Below, piece after piece: positions 8,650 to 18,800 of a DNA stretch of 64,000 nucleotides. The DNA is taken from assembly GCA_020635915.1 (NCBI GenBank), contig JACJYU010000001.1:124001-188000 (forward strand). The letters are read 5' to 3'. The translations under genes and the position numbers were made by a program. The first letter of the stretch is position 1. The number at the start of each line of letters is the position of its first letter. The notes beneath the pieces are model-generated. The model had not been told where the DNA came from. It made no database searches and saw only the letters and a program-made list of their open reading frames with translations. The stretch is from Flammeovirgaceae bacterium (GTDB lineage Bacteria > Bacteroidota > Bacteroidia > Cytophagales > Cyclobacteriaceae).

Positions 8650-9933
8650 ATGGCCCTTAAAAGAAGAGACTTTATAAAACTTTCTGCCGGCACCACAGCA
8701 GGTGCGGCATTTCTTGCCGCCTGTAATACCAGCCCCACGGCCGCGAAACAGGCCAGCCCATTGGATGGCCTAAAATCGATGACCGATGACATCGTGCCCA
8801 TTTCGGTGGAGGAACGCATGGCCAGGATCGAAAAGGCACAGCGCCTCATGGCCGGGAATAAAATCGATGCCCTATTCCTGGATGGCGGCACCTCGATGAA
8901 GTACTTTACCGGGATCAGTTGGGGCACAAGCGAAAGGATGATGTCCGCCATTATCCCGGCAAAAGGGGAAGTAAAGTATGTAAGCCCGGCCTTCGAGGCG
9001 GCCCGCGTTGAGGAACTGATGACCATCGGCCATGACATTCGCGTGTGGGAAGAACACGAAAGCCCTTACAAGCAAGTGGCCAATATTTTCAAAGACTTGG
9101 GGATTTCCACCGGCACCGTAGCCATGGAAGAAAGGGTTAGGTTTTTTCTCTTCGATGGCGTAAGAAAGGAAGCGCCCAACCTCACCTACGTCAGCGGTGA
9201 TCCGGTTACCATCCCCTGCCGCATGTTCAAGTCCCCGGCCGAACTAGCCTTGATGCAACGCGCCAATGACATTACGTTACGGGTGCATAAGATTTGCACC
9301 GGCATGCTTGAAGAAGGCATGACCCCACAAGACTTTCAGGCCCTGTTTACGGAAGTACATAAACGGCTTGGTGCACGTGGCGGGTGTATTGTCAATTTTG
9401 GGGAAGCTTCCGCTTATCCACATGGTAGTATTCAACAACAATACCTTAAAAAGGGAGACATCATCATCATGGATGGTGGATGCAATGTCGGTGGGTACCA
9501 ATCTGATATTACCAGAACGGTGGTATTTGGTGCAGAACCTACCGCCCGGCAGCGCGAAGTATGGAACCTGGAAAAGGAGTCCCAAACGGCAGGTTTTGCT
9601 GCGGCTAAATTGGGCGATCCTTGCGAGAATGTTGATATTGCCGCCAGAAAAGTGTTAGTAGATGCGGGTTATGGCCCAGGCTATAAACTTCCGGGCCTGC
9701 CGCACCGTACCGGCCATGGTATTGGCATGGATGGCCACGAATGGGGCAACATGGTATTAGGGAACAAGCAACCCCTTATGCCGGGCATGTGCTTTAGCAT
9801 TGAACCTAACATTTCCATCTATGGCGAGTTTGGTGTCCGCCTGGAAGACTGTGCCTACATGACAGAAGAAGGTGTGAAATGGTTTACCCCCCAAAGTGAA
9901 TCCATCGATGATCCTTTCAAAGGTGTGGCGTAA
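8650..9933 (+). CDS. M24 family metallopeptidase (Xaa-Pro aminopeptidase-like), Tat lipoprotein, copy 2
   Basis: This 427-residue paralog of the preceding gene is collinear along its whole length, with the same Tat motif (KRRDFIKLSAG), lipobox FLAAC (Cys25) and metal ligands (MDGGCNVGGYQSDITRTV, GHGIGMDGHEWG, SIEPNISIYGEFG, RLEDCAYM). ATG 8650 is chosen to match copy 1; the longer frame from 8593 would put hydrophobic residues before the Tat motif. The two copies differ at many synonymous positions, so the duplication is old and both copies have stayed under selection. A strong terminator follows at 9971-10010. Confidence 0.88.
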   Translation: MALKRRDFIKLSAGTTAGAAFLAACNTSPTAAKQASPLDGLKSMTDDIVPISVEERMARIEKAQRLMAGNKIDALFLDGGTSMKYFTGISWGTSERMMSAIIPAKGEVKYVSPAFEAARVEELMTIGHDIRVWEEHESPYKQVANIFKDLGISTGTVAMEERVRFFLFDGVRKEAPNLTYVSGDPVTIPCRMFKSPAELALMQRANDITLRVHKICTGMLEEGMTPQDFQALFTEVHKRLGARGGCIVNFGEASAYPHGSIQQQYLKKGDIIIMDGGCNVGGYQSDITRTVVFGAEPTARQREVWNLEKESQTAGFAAAKLGDPCENVDIAARKVLVDAGYGPGYKLPGLPHRTGHGIGMDGHEWGNMVLGNKQPLMPGMCFSIEPNISIYGEFGVRLEDCAYMTEEGVKWFTPQSESIDDPFKGVA

Positions 9934-9970
9934 AGAAATGTCTTGACTTACTTAAATACAGGCTTGTGCA

Positions 9971-10010
9971 AACAAACCCTTTGAGGTATTCCAAAGGGTT
10001 TGTTACTTTT
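9971..10010 (+). terminator. Rho-independent terminator after the M24 pair
   Basis: A perfect 13-bp stem (AACAAACCCTTTG at 9971-9983 with its complement at 9992-10004) and an 8-nt loop are followed by ACTTTT. It lies 37 bp after the second M24 stop and before the M48 gene. Confidence 0.8.
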
Positions 10011-10031
10011 AGTGGATAACCCTTTACCACA

Positions 10032-11315
10032 ATGAAATACTTCCTGCTCATCACCGCCCTTATTTTTAGTGGCTATAATTCCTATGGCACCACCTCCCTT
10101 CAAAGGGATACCATCGTACAAGCATCATCGCAAATTGCTTCGTTTGATGTGGAAAAAGCCACGCAAGCGTATTTGGACACGCTTACACCAGCCCAAAAAG
10201 AAAAATCCGATTCCTATTTTGAGGGTGGTTATTGGCTGCAACTGTGGGGCCTGCTCTACGCGATAGTGGTGGCCTGGGCCTTTCTGTCAAAGGGCCTTTC
10301 CACAAAAATAAAGGCCATTGCGGCAAAGGCAAAAAACATAAACCTTCAAAACGCGATATACCTGGTTCTGTACTTCATGGCCGCGTACGTATTGGCTTTT
10401 CCCATTAATTATTACGAAAATTTTTTCCGCGAGCACCAATACGGCCTTTCCAACCTTTCCTTTGGGGCTTGGATGGGGGAAGAAATGATCGGATTGGCCC
10501 TGATGGCCATCTTTGGCACCCTGGCTTTGGTGGTCCTTTACATGACCATGCGAAAGGCCAAGGAAAAATGGTGGATATGGGGAGGGCTTGTCACCTTTTG
10601 CTTTATGGTGTTTTTCATGTTCATCGCACCGGTTTTCATCAGCCCCCTTTTCAATGACTACAAGCCACTCGAAGAAGGCCCTGTGCGGGAGTCCATATTG
10701 TCCATGGCCAGGGCAAACAGCGTGCCCGCGGACAATGTCTATCAATTTGATGCCTCCAGGCAAAGCGACAGGATAAGTGCGAATGTGAGCGGCATAGGCA
10801 GTACCATCCGCGTTTCCTTAAACGACAACTTGCTCAACCGGTGCACGCCCGCAGAAATAAAGGCCGTCATGGGCCATGAGCTTGGCCACTATGTGCTGAA
10901 CCACGGGCCGGAAGACCTCATCTACCTTACCCTTATAATTATCATTGGCTTTGCCTTTGTGAATTGGTCATTCCAAAAGGCCATACAAAAGTGGGGGGCC
11001 AGGTGGAGCGTACAGGGGATATCCGATGTGGCCGGATTCCCTCTATTTGTCGTGCTCTTTTCCATCTATTTTTTCCTGGCGACACCTTTTGTCAACAGTG
11101 TTGTAAGAAGTGCCGAGATGGAAGCCGATGTATTTGGCCTCAATGCCGCGCGTGAACCCGATGGGTTCGCTTCGGTGGCCATGAAATTATCCGAGTATCG
11201 AAAAATCAACCCGGGGTATTGGGAGGAAATCATCTTTTTTGACCACCCCAGTGGGCATACCCGTGTGCTCACGGCCATGAAATGGAAAGCGGAAAACCTT
11301 CACAACAGCCCATAA
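10032..11315 (+). CDS. M48 family metalloprotease, Ste24/CAAX prenyl protease 1 type
   Basis: This 427-residue integral membrane zinc protease resembles Ste24. It has an N-terminal hydrophobic segment, several membrane helices, and the zinc motif HELGH (His282 to His286) within MGHELGHYVLNH. A downstream SAEMEADVFGL supplies the third zinc ligand Glu and the conserved Asp of the family. The length is close to that of eukaryotic and bacterial Ste24 (about 410-430). In bacteria, prenylated substrates are not expected; roles in membrane-protein quality control are known for relatives, but the substrate here cannot be inferred. It is transcribed alone after a terminator. Confidence 0.92.
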   Translation: MKYFLLITALIFSGYNSYGTTSLQRDTIVQASSQIASFDVEKATQAYLDTLTPAQKEKSDSYFEGGYWLQLWGLLYAIVVAWAFLSKGLSTKIKAIAAKAKNINLQNAIYLVLYFMAAYVLAFPINYYENFFREHQYGLSNLSFGAWMGEEMIGLALMAIFGTLALVVLYMTMRKAKEKWWIWGGLVTFCFMVFFMFIAPVFISPLFNDYKPLEEGPVRESILSMARANSVPADNVYQFDASRQSDRISANVSGIGSTIRVSLNDNLLNRCTPAEIKAVMGHELGHYVLNHGPEDLIYLTLIIIIGFAFVNWSFQKAIQKWGARWSVQGISDVAGFPLFVVLFSIYFFLATPFVNSVVRSAEMEADVFGLNAAREPDGFASVAMKLSEYRKINPGYWEEIIFFDHPSGHTRVLTAMKWKAENLHNSP

Positions 11316-11444
11316 AGCCATTCGCTCCTTAATGAATTGACCGGGTTGGCCATTGCCGCTTTAAGGCATTGAAAGTGATGGTGGCACTGACGATCAGCAA
11401 TACAATGCCTGCCAACGTGTTAAGGCCTGGGTAGCAGCCCCGCC

Positions 11445-11987
11445 TTAACTTCCTTCCTGATAAGGTTTTGGGGGGAATTTTTTCAGTGCAATGGCGATGC
11501 CTTTGCGAATATTCCTTTCGGACAAGTCGGGATGAACGTCCATGTACCCAATGGCCTCGGAACGCCATACCATCCTGCCTTCAGATTTATCGACCATGTG
11601 TATTACAATGGTCCCTTTTAAATAGTTGATCACCTCTTGGTCGGGGAAGGGCTTGAATTCATAAATATTGTCATCACCACGATGGTAGATGATGGAAGAT
11701 TCGTTCTTCACGGAAATATGGAAGTCTATCAGCAGGTCGGGATTGTTGTTGTCCTCGGTAAATCCCTTGGCATTCATTTCCGCTACGATGGACTCCTTTA
11801 TCTTTTCCCTCAGCAAACTGTCGTTGAGGTAAGTAGGGCCGGTGTAGGTAAACTCGCAACCGTTGAGCCAGCAGAATGTTTTGTATTTTGAAAAATCAAC
11901 ATGCCTGTCATAAGTGGAATGGACCTTTATGCTGCAGGAAGCCGTGAGCATGGCCAAGGCCCCCATAAGGATATAAATGCTTCTCAT
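11445..11987 (-). CDS. DUF4136 lipoprotein
   Basis: This is a 180-residue predicted lipoprotein of the DUF4136 family, whose function is unknown. ATG 11987 gives a signal peptide ending in the lipobox LTASC (Cys18); the more upstream in-frame codon is TTG. The opening YDRHVDFSKYKTFCWLNG and the core LLREKIKESIVAEMNAKGF, DLLIDFHISVKNE and GTIVIHMVDKSEGRMVWRSEAIGYM are typical of the family. The C-terminus KFPPKPYQEGS is also usual. A TAACTTTG box (12010-12003) lies just upstream on this strand. The neighbours are unrelated and it is convergent with the M48 gene. Confidence 0.82.
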   Translation of the reverse strand: MRSIYILMGALAMLTASCSIKVHSTYDRHVDFSKYKTFCWLNGCEFTYTGPTYLNDSLLREKIKESIVAEMNAKGFTEDNNNPDLLIDFHISVKNESSIIYHRGDDNIYEFKPFPDQEVINYLKGTIVIHMVDKSEGRMVWRSEAIGYMDVHPDLSERNIRKGIAIALKKFPPKPYQEGS

Positions 11988-12141
11988 TGTTTTGGTTTTT
12001 ACCAAAGTTAAGGATGCAAGCCCTCAAAACCACTGATATTCGTCATGGGAAAACAGGCCATGCACCGCGCATGATAAGGGCATGCAGGCAACCAAACACA
12101 CGCCATGGTCGTATTAGTGTAAGCGATAACCTTACTGTTCC

Positions 12142-13020
12142 ATGAAAAACGCCATCCTCCTTTCCTTCATCTTTTCTGCCTGTGCTGCTTTCGGACAGGA
12201 TTTGCTCGTGTCCCCGGCCTGGGTCAACGAACATCAACATGATCCCAATATCGTTATCCTGCAGGTAAACAGGATGAAACTTGATTATGAAAGTGGGCAC
12301 ATTCCCGGTGCAAGGTTTCTGTGGAACGGATGGCTGGCCCCCGATACGCCCGATGGGAACATGAATGCCATTGACATAAAAAACGGGGAAAAGGCGCTGC
12401 GTTCATTGGGCATTAACAACGACTCGCACATTGTTGTTTGTTTTTACAAAAACGATGTGACCGTGACCGCCAGGATGTTTTTGATGCTTGAATACTTTGG
12501 CCTGAAAGGCAACGTGTATTGGCTGGACGGAGGATTGGAGGCCTGGAAAGCCGCAGGTTACCCGGTGTCAACGGAGAGCCCGGTGTTTAAGAAAGGTAGG
12601 TTCAAGGCCCATCCCCTTCCCATAATCGTGGACAAGGATTATGTAAAAAACAAACTGGATGCCCCTGGCACCTCCATTGTGGACGCACGGTTCAAAAGGT
12701 TTTACGATGGGGACCCGGTGGGCTATCCGCGCAACGGCCATATCAAGGGAGCGAAGAATATCCCTTACAATGAAATGGTGGATGACCAAAACGTTTTTAA
12801 AAGCAAGGAAGACCTAGCTGCCTACTTTAACCCCATATCCACCAACAAAGAAAATGAGATTGTCATGTATTGTTTCATAGGACAGACAGCAAGTGTTGTC
12901 TATCTGGCAGGCCGGCTGTTGGGTTATCCCATGAAACTGTACGATGGTTCCATGGAAGAGTGGAGCAGGATTCCTGAATTGCCGGTTGAGACAACCCCCA
13001 AAGAAGAGGATAAAAAGTAG
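12142..13020 (+). CDS. Exported two-domain rhodanese (thiosulfate/3-mercaptopyruvate sulfurtransferase type)
   Basis: This 292-residue SseA-like sulfurtransferase moves a sulfane sulfur from thiosulfate or mercaptopyruvate to an acceptor. Two rhodanese domains occupy about residues 22-150 and 165-285. The active-site loop lies in the second domain, YCFIGQTAS with Cys244; the first domain has VCFYKNDVT at the equivalent place. An N-terminal signal peptide (MKNAILLSFIFSACAAFGQ) puts it in the periplasm, unlike cytosolic SseA. It is convergent with the M29-like gene, whose stop is 4 bp away. The donor specificity is not visible. Confidence 0.88.
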   Translation: MKNAILLSFIFSACAAFGQDLLVSPAWVNEHQHDPNIVILQVNRMKLDYESGHIPGARFLWNGWLAPDTPDGNMNAIDIKNGEKALRSLGINNDSHIVVCFYKNDVTVTARMFLMLEYFGLKGNVYWLDGGLEAWKAAGYPVSTESPVFKKGRFKAHPLPIIVDKDYVKNKLDAPGTSIVDARFKRFYDGDPVGYPRNGHIKGAKNIPYNEMVDDQNVFKSKEDLAAYFNPISTNKENEIVMYCFIGQTASVVYLAGRLLGYPMKLYDGSMEEWSRIPELPVETTPKEEDKK

Positions 13021-13024
13021 CGGC

Positions 13025-14191
13025 CTATTTGACCAACTTTCCGTTTTCCACCCACACATCGTCCCCCACTTTCACCGTGGCATCTGAAAAGAAATTCCAA
13101 CGGACATATCCACCTGTTACTTTTCCACCCAACTCTGTATTGTCACCCAGCGATAGCCTGACTACTCCTGCACCGTAGCCGTAGTAGGGTATCCATGGGT
13201 TGTTATCGGGGATGGCCAACAACGGGTTAAAGCCCAGGGCAAACTCACGAAATGACCGTGCAGCTTCTCCGCCTTCATTCATTTCTGCATTTACGGCTTC
13301 AAGATTTTTGGCGGCATTCACTTCCGTCACCTTGCCTGCCTTTATAGTAACCTTAACCCCCTCCGCCATTTGATTATTCCACTGGGAATCTGGAAAGGCG
13401 ATTACCCCTTCCACACTCTCTTCTATCGGGGCCACCCGGATGGCCCCTGAGGGAAGTTCAACTTCCCTGTCGATCAAGGTAACGGCCTTGGCCATGTGCG
13501 ATAAAGAAGCATCCCCGTCCTGCTTGGTGACCTGCCTGTCGCCAATCCTAAATTTGATGTCCGTTCCGGCTGGCGTTGTTACCTGCACCCACTTGTCCCT
13601 CATGGCCTCTTCAAACTGTTGTTGCCTGGCAGCCAACCCAGGATAATTAGTCTTTAACAACACGTTCTCATAAAACACATCCACGGCACTGTCCGGCTCA
13701 AATAGTTGCCCGTTCATATCATAGGCACCGGCCCAGTGAAAATGAATGGTCCTGCTTTTTCCCTGCCTCAACACTTCCTGCATGCCAGCATACACTTTAT
13801 CCACGGGCGTGGCACCGGGCAACATGATGCCCAAATCAACGGTGCTGAGAAACAACGGGAGTTCTTCCCCGTCCATTCTTTTCAAGGTGGCTGTAAAGTC
13901 GGTCTGCCATGCCGCTGGCTGCACCGAATCGATGCTATATGTGCCCAAATAGGATGCGCCTGCCTTCTCAATTCCTGCTTTTAATAAGGGTATAAGCGGA
14001 TCAAACCTACCGGGATGTCCTACCAGCAAAACCTGCTCTCCGGCTTGCAATTGAGATCGCTCAACTAATTTGTCCGCTATGGCCTGCCAGTTCAGGTAGG
14101 AGGCGGCCGGCCCACTCCCCTGCTCCTGGGTTCCGCGCGGTTGACAACCCAAAAAGATCAGCACCAAAAAACAAATAGGGTAGTTTTTCAT
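13025..14191 (-). CDS. M29 aminopeptidase-like lipoprotein with altered metal-site residues
   Basis: This 388-residue lipoprotein starts at ATG 14191, chosen for the lipobox IFLGC (Cys16). The body resembles M29 (AmpS-type) aminopeptidases: an N-terminal LVERSQLQAGEQVLLVGHPG domain, then GTDIKFRIGDRQV, ELPSGAIRVAPIEESVEG and REFALGFNP. From family knowledge, the metal ligands sit in TGE, GEFALG, a His-containing helix and an HxD near the end. Here the first appears as SGA and the last region reads YVRWNFFSDATV without His, so catalysis may be lost. M29 enzymes are normally cytosolic, which makes a lipoprotein form unusual. It overlaps no neighbour. Confidence 0.65.
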   Translation of the reverse strand: MKNYPICFLVLIFLGCQPRGTQEQGSGPAASYLNWQAIADKLVERSQLQAGEQVLLVGHPGRFDPLIPLLKAGIEKAGASYLGTYSIDSVQPAAWQTDFTATLKRMDGEELPLFLSTVDLGIMLPGATPVDKVYAGMQEVLRQGKSRTIHFHWAGAYDMNGQLFEPDSAVDVFYENVLLKTNYPGLAARQQQFEEAMRDKWVQVTTPAGTDIKFRIGDRQVTKQDGDASLSHMAKAVTLIDREVELPSGAIRVAPIEESVEGVIAFPDSQWNNQMAEGVKVTIKAGKVTEVNAAKNLEAVNAEMNEGGEAARSFREFALGFNPLLAIPDNNPWIPYYGYGAGVVRLSLGDNTELGGKVTGGYVRWNFFSDATVKVGDDVWVENGKLVK

Positions 14192-14261
14192 AGCTGGGAA
14201 ATTCATTTGTCCATTCAAGGTAACGCAATCCCATCTAAAGCAAAAGGGCAAAGATGGAATG

Positions 14262-15605
14262 TCATTTCAATTTTGAATTTTGAATGATTTTTTTGATGAT
14301 GCCCGTGTAATACTGGCCAAAATAAGGGCCAACCCAATTCAGCACCCTGACTTCCTCGGCATCGCTCGTTTGATAATGGGTATCCTTGCTTATATAACCC
14401 GTGTAGTCCCCATTAAAACTGGTAATGATAAGCTTCAGTCCATTTTGTGCGGCCAGCGCCTCCAGTCCTTCCGTGGCCGTTATTTCACCGGAGAAGTCAC
14501 AGGACATGCCCAGCATCAATACATCCCCTATCTGAAGTATGGTAATCCTTCCTTCCAGGGGCCTGCTTATCCATTTGAAAACCCAGTCGCGAAGTTTGAA
14601 ATTCCGTGAGAGCCTTAACTGGGAACTGCCATGTTCAATTTTCAATTCCCCATAACTGATGTTCACCACATTCCCTAGCGGCACCTGGGCCGCCTGTCGA
14701 ATTGGGGGCGTGAAAAGCCCTCCTGAAATTTTAAGCAGGTCAAAATCAAATATCTTTTTATACCCTTTAAATTTCTGGCTCCCAAGGGGGCCAGCCATAA
14801 ATTCCGCAAAGGCATAATCGCCTGAAAGCCGCCTGGCCACCTCACCGGGGTAGTCGGCCGAAAGGGCGGTAAGGTTTTTTGAAATGATTGTAGGGTGGGC
14901 GCCAAAGGTGAACAATATTCCCTGCGACCCGTCACTCCTGGCTACCCTTAGGCCCCTGGCCTCACCATCAACTTTTGCCGATGAGTCAAGCCTGTTGGAC
15001 ACGTATTGGCCCAAGTCGGCCTCCCAATAACTTAATGTGGCGGGCTTCCTTGAGGATTTGGCCTTCGCCATATGCGCCACCGTGCTGTCGGCCAACGACT
15101 CCATCCATTTCTGGTCATAACTTCCCATCAGGACTGCCCCCAGCAAAGAGGGGTCCCACCCCCCTACACTGGTGTGGGTATGGGTGGCGGAAAAGTAAAG
15201 CAGGCCTTGACCGGGGGGCAGCCGGCTGTTGATCATATCTTTTAAGGCAGGGGGAAAAATGAGGAGGCCTGCAGATATCAGATAGGCCGTCACCGCCCCA
15301 TTGTCTATGGCCATGACTTTTATGTATACCGAATCATGCACCTCGGTGAAGTTGCCACGTGGCTTGTAACCCGCCATCGGCATGGGGTGGCCCGGCACAA
15401 TGGAGAACTGGCTCCATCCTACCTGAAGGGTATCGGATGCCGGAAAAGGCCGCAGTTTAAACGAATCCAACCTTGCCTGCATCCTTGCATAAAAGGGTTG
15501 TTCCTTAAGGGGAGTGTAGTCAATGGGGGCAACGAGGGAGGCCACAAACAATAAGATCACTGTGGCAGTGATCAAAATAATTTTTAACGGCTCCTTAAAC
15601 TTCAC
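14262..15605 (-). CDS. Neutral/alkaline ceramidase-like protein, membrane-anchored
   Basis: This 447-residue protein has one N-terminal hydrophobic segment (about residues 8-27). The rest matches the neutral/alkaline non-lysosomal ceramidase N-terminal domain: VGWSQFSIVPGHPMPMAGYKPRG near the start, then the metal-site-like THTHTSVGGWD and FGAHPTIISKNLTALSADYPGEVARRL. Family enzymes hydrolyse the N-acyl bond of ceramides; true ceramidases are longer and carry a C-terminal domain missing here, so the substrate may be another lipid or amide. The start codon is GTG at 15605, as no ATG precedes the signal anchor. The M29-like gene follows 70 bp downstream, possibly in one unit. Confidence 0.7.
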   Translation of the reverse strand: MKFKEPLKIILITATVILLFVASLVAPIDYTPLKEQPFYARMQARLDSFKLRPFPASDTLQVGWSQFSIVPGHPMPMAGYKPRGNFTEVHDSVYIKVMAIDNGAVTAYLISAGLLIFPPALKDMINSRLPPGQGLLYFSATHTHTSVGGWDPSLLGAVLMGSYDQKWMESLADSTVAHMAKAKSSRKPATLSYWEADLGQYVSNRLDSSAKVDGEARGLRVARSDGSQGILFTFGAHPTIISKNLTALSADYPGEVARRLSGDYAFAEFMAGPLGSQKFKGYKKIFDFDLLKISGGLFTPPIRQAAQVPLGNVVNISYGELKIEHGSSQLRLSRNFKLRDWVFKWISRPLEGRITILQIGDVLMLGMSCDFSGEITATEGLEALAAQNGLKLIITSFNGDYTGYISKDTHYQTSDAEEVRVLNWVGPYFGQYYTGIIKKIIQNSKLK

Positions 15606-15816
15606 GGTTTAAAATAGTTTTTTTTCCGGCAATGCCACAATGGGGCCGCAAGATAAAAAATAGTACGTAAAGGGGTTTTATTCCACCACCAGCCTAAATA
15701 CCTGACGGTGGTTTTACCAGCAATGAAAATATTGCCATCGCGTCCATGTAATTCTAATTGCATTTATTTGGATTTAAAAATACTTTGTTGCCAGAATGTT
15801 CAAACCTACATATCCT

Positions 15817-18800
15817 ATGAGATTCTTACCCATCAGCACGCTTATTGCCCTTTTTGTGCTGGGCATGGCAAACAGCAATGCCAATGCGCAAAGCCAAAAA
15901 CCGGTTATCGATCCCTCCTATTACAACAACCTCACCTGGCGCAATATCGGCCCCAACCGCGGTGGCCGGTCGCTTAGCTCCATGGGCAGCCCGGGGAGGA
16001 CCAATGAATACTACTTTGGGGCCACCGGTGGCGGCCTCTGGAAAACGGTTGATGGTGGAAATGAATGGTTCCCCGTGACCGATGGGCAAATCCATTCCTC
16101 CTCCATCGGGGCCGTGGCCGTGGCCGAAACCAATCCGGATATCGTGTACATAGGGGGAGGGGAAACCCAACTCAGGGGCAGCATCACACAAGGGGAAGGC
16201 GTATATAAAACCACCGATGGGGGAAAAACATGGAGGCCGCTGGGGCTTAAAGACACCCAGGCCATTTCACGCATTAGAATTCATCCCACCAACCCTGATA
16301 TTGTATATGTATCCGCCCTGGGCCATCCTTATGGCGACAACGAAGAGCGCGGGGTCTTTAAATCCACCGATGGTGGCAACACCTGGAAAAAAATACTCTA
16401 CGTAAGCCCGGAGGTGGGCGCGGCCGACCTGGTCATTGACCGCACCAATCCCAATGTGCTTTATGCTTCCACCTGGCGGGTTTACCGCAAAGCCTGGAAG
16501 ATGTGGGGTGGCGGCCCCGACTGCAAGCTTTGGAAATCGGAAAATGGCGGGGACACCTGGACGGAACTCACCAAAAACCCCGGCATGCCCGAAGGGCCCC
16601 TCGGAAAAATCGGGGTGGCCGTCTCCCCGGCAGACCCCAACCGTGTGTGGGCCATTGTCGAGGCCAATGAAGGAGGCGTGTTCCGCTCTGACGATGGCGG
16701 GTGGACGTGGAAGTTGGTGAACAACGAGCGTAAATTGCGCCAACGTGCCTTCTACTACTCCCGCCTGGTGGCGGACCCCTTGAACAAGGATGTCGTGTAC
16801 GGCCTCAACGTGGACTTCTGGAAATCTTCCGATGGGGGCGTTACTTTTGATACCGAAATACAAGTGCCCCACGGGGACAACCACGATTTGTGGATAGACC
16901 CCAACAATCCCCAACGCATGATCGCTTCCAATGACGGGGGCGCTTGCGTGAGCCTGAACGGGGGCAAAACCTGGACGGAAGAGGATTATCCCACCACCCA
17001 GTTCTATCATGTGATGGCCACCAGCGATGTGCCCTACCATGTTGCCGGGGCACAGCAGGACAACAGCACCCTGGCCATGCCCAGTGACGGCTGGGACCAT
17101 ATGATGGCACGGGGGCCTAACCATGGCTGGTACTATGCCGTGGGGGGCGGGGAAAGCGGGTGGATCACCCAAAGCCCCACAGACCCGGACGTGTTCTATG
17201 CCGGAAGCCAGGGGGCGTTGCTGACGCGCTACAACAGGAAAACCGGCCAGATCAGGGACATTCAGGTATATCCCAGGTTCTTTTCCGGTGAGCCCTCCAG
17301 CGCCCTTCCGGAACGCTGGCAGTGGACTTTCCCTATTATGTTCGCCCCAAAGGACCCCAACATCATGTATACTTGCTCCCAGCATGTATGGAAGACAACC
17401 AATGACGGGCAGACCTGGGAAAAAATCAGTCCCGATTTGACCTATGCGGACCCTGAAACACTGGGCGTTTCCGGTGGGGTCATCACCAATGACATGAATG
17501 GCCCGGAGATTTACGCCACCGTGTTTGCCCTGGCCCCCTCCTATCACGATGTCAATACCATATGGGCCGGCTCCGATGACGGAAAAGTGCACATCACTCG
17601 CAATGGTGGAAAAAAATGGACCGACATCACCCCTAAGAACCTGCCCAAATTTTCAAGGATTAGTATTATTGACGAGTCGCAACATAACCCCGGCACCCTC
17701 TACCTGGCCGCCAACCGGTACCAGGTGGACGACCGCCAGCCGTATGTCTTCAGGACCACCGACTATGGAAAAACCTGGACCAAAATCGTCAACGGCATAA
17801 AGGATGGCCATTTTGCCAGGGCCGTGCGCGAAGACCCCAAAAGGCCCGGCCTGTTGTTCCTGGGCACCGAACATGGCGTATACGTTTCCTTTAATGCCGG
17901 GGACCTGTGGCAGCCCCTGCAGCTCAACCTGCCCGACACACCCATCCGCGACCTAGTGGTAAAAGACGAAGACGTGGTGCTGGGCACGCACGGGCGCGGC
18001 TTTTGGATCCTGGACGATATCAACCCCATGAGGCAAATTACCGCGGAACTGGCAAGGCAGAACACCATACTTTTCAAGCCCTCTGACCCCATCCGTGGCG
18101 TGTACAATTTAAAGGTGCAGTACTATTTGAAGGACAGTCCCGATTCGGTGAAAATCGAAATCCTGGACGCCCAGGGAAAAGTGGTGTCCTCCCATGTGGG
18201 CAAAGAAAAAACAAACAAAGTGGACCCGAACCTTCCCTGGTGGATGCGGGGCGGAAGCACCAAACCAACCACCGGGACCGGCCTCAACTCCTTTACCTGG
18301 GACCTGAGGTACCCCGGGGCCACCGTGTTTGACGGCATCATCATTTGGAGTGGCAGCCCCAAAAGGGGCCCGTTGGCCCCTCCGGGGGACTATAAAGTAC
18401 GGCTTACGGCCGGCAGCTATTCGGAAACCTACCCCTTTACCATTAAGATGGACCCTAACCTGAAAGGGGTGACCGAAGCCGACCTTAAGGAAACGTATGA
18501 CCTGGCCATTAAGATCAGGGACAAGGAAAGTGCTGCCAATGAGGCGGTCATCAAAATACGCGATGCCCGCAAGAAAATCGAAGAAGGCCTGAAGAAAACC
18601 AACGACCCGGCAATAACGGCCGCGGCCAAGGCGTTCCTGGAAAAAATAACGGTTGTGGAAAACGACCTGTACCAGACCAAGAACCAAAGTGGGCAGGATC
18701 CTTTGAACTTCCCCATTAAACTCAACAACAGGTTGTCATCGTTGAGAAGGAGCGTGGAGACCGGTGAGGCCAAGCCCACGGATGCCGCCTATGTGGTGTT

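Noticed and set aside
11329..11568. Small minus-strand frame whose end resembles a membrane helix
   Set aside because: Its first half overlaps the DUF4136 gene in another frame. The C-terminal hydrophobic part could be a gene remnant in the gap at 11316-11444, but there is no start, partner or family to support it.
16267..17592. Long open frame of 441 codons on the minus strand
   Set aside because: It lies entirely opposite the BNR-repeat gene, which has clear Asp-box repeats. It shows no domain and is Pro/Gly/His/Val-rich, as expected from reverse reading of a GC-rich gene.
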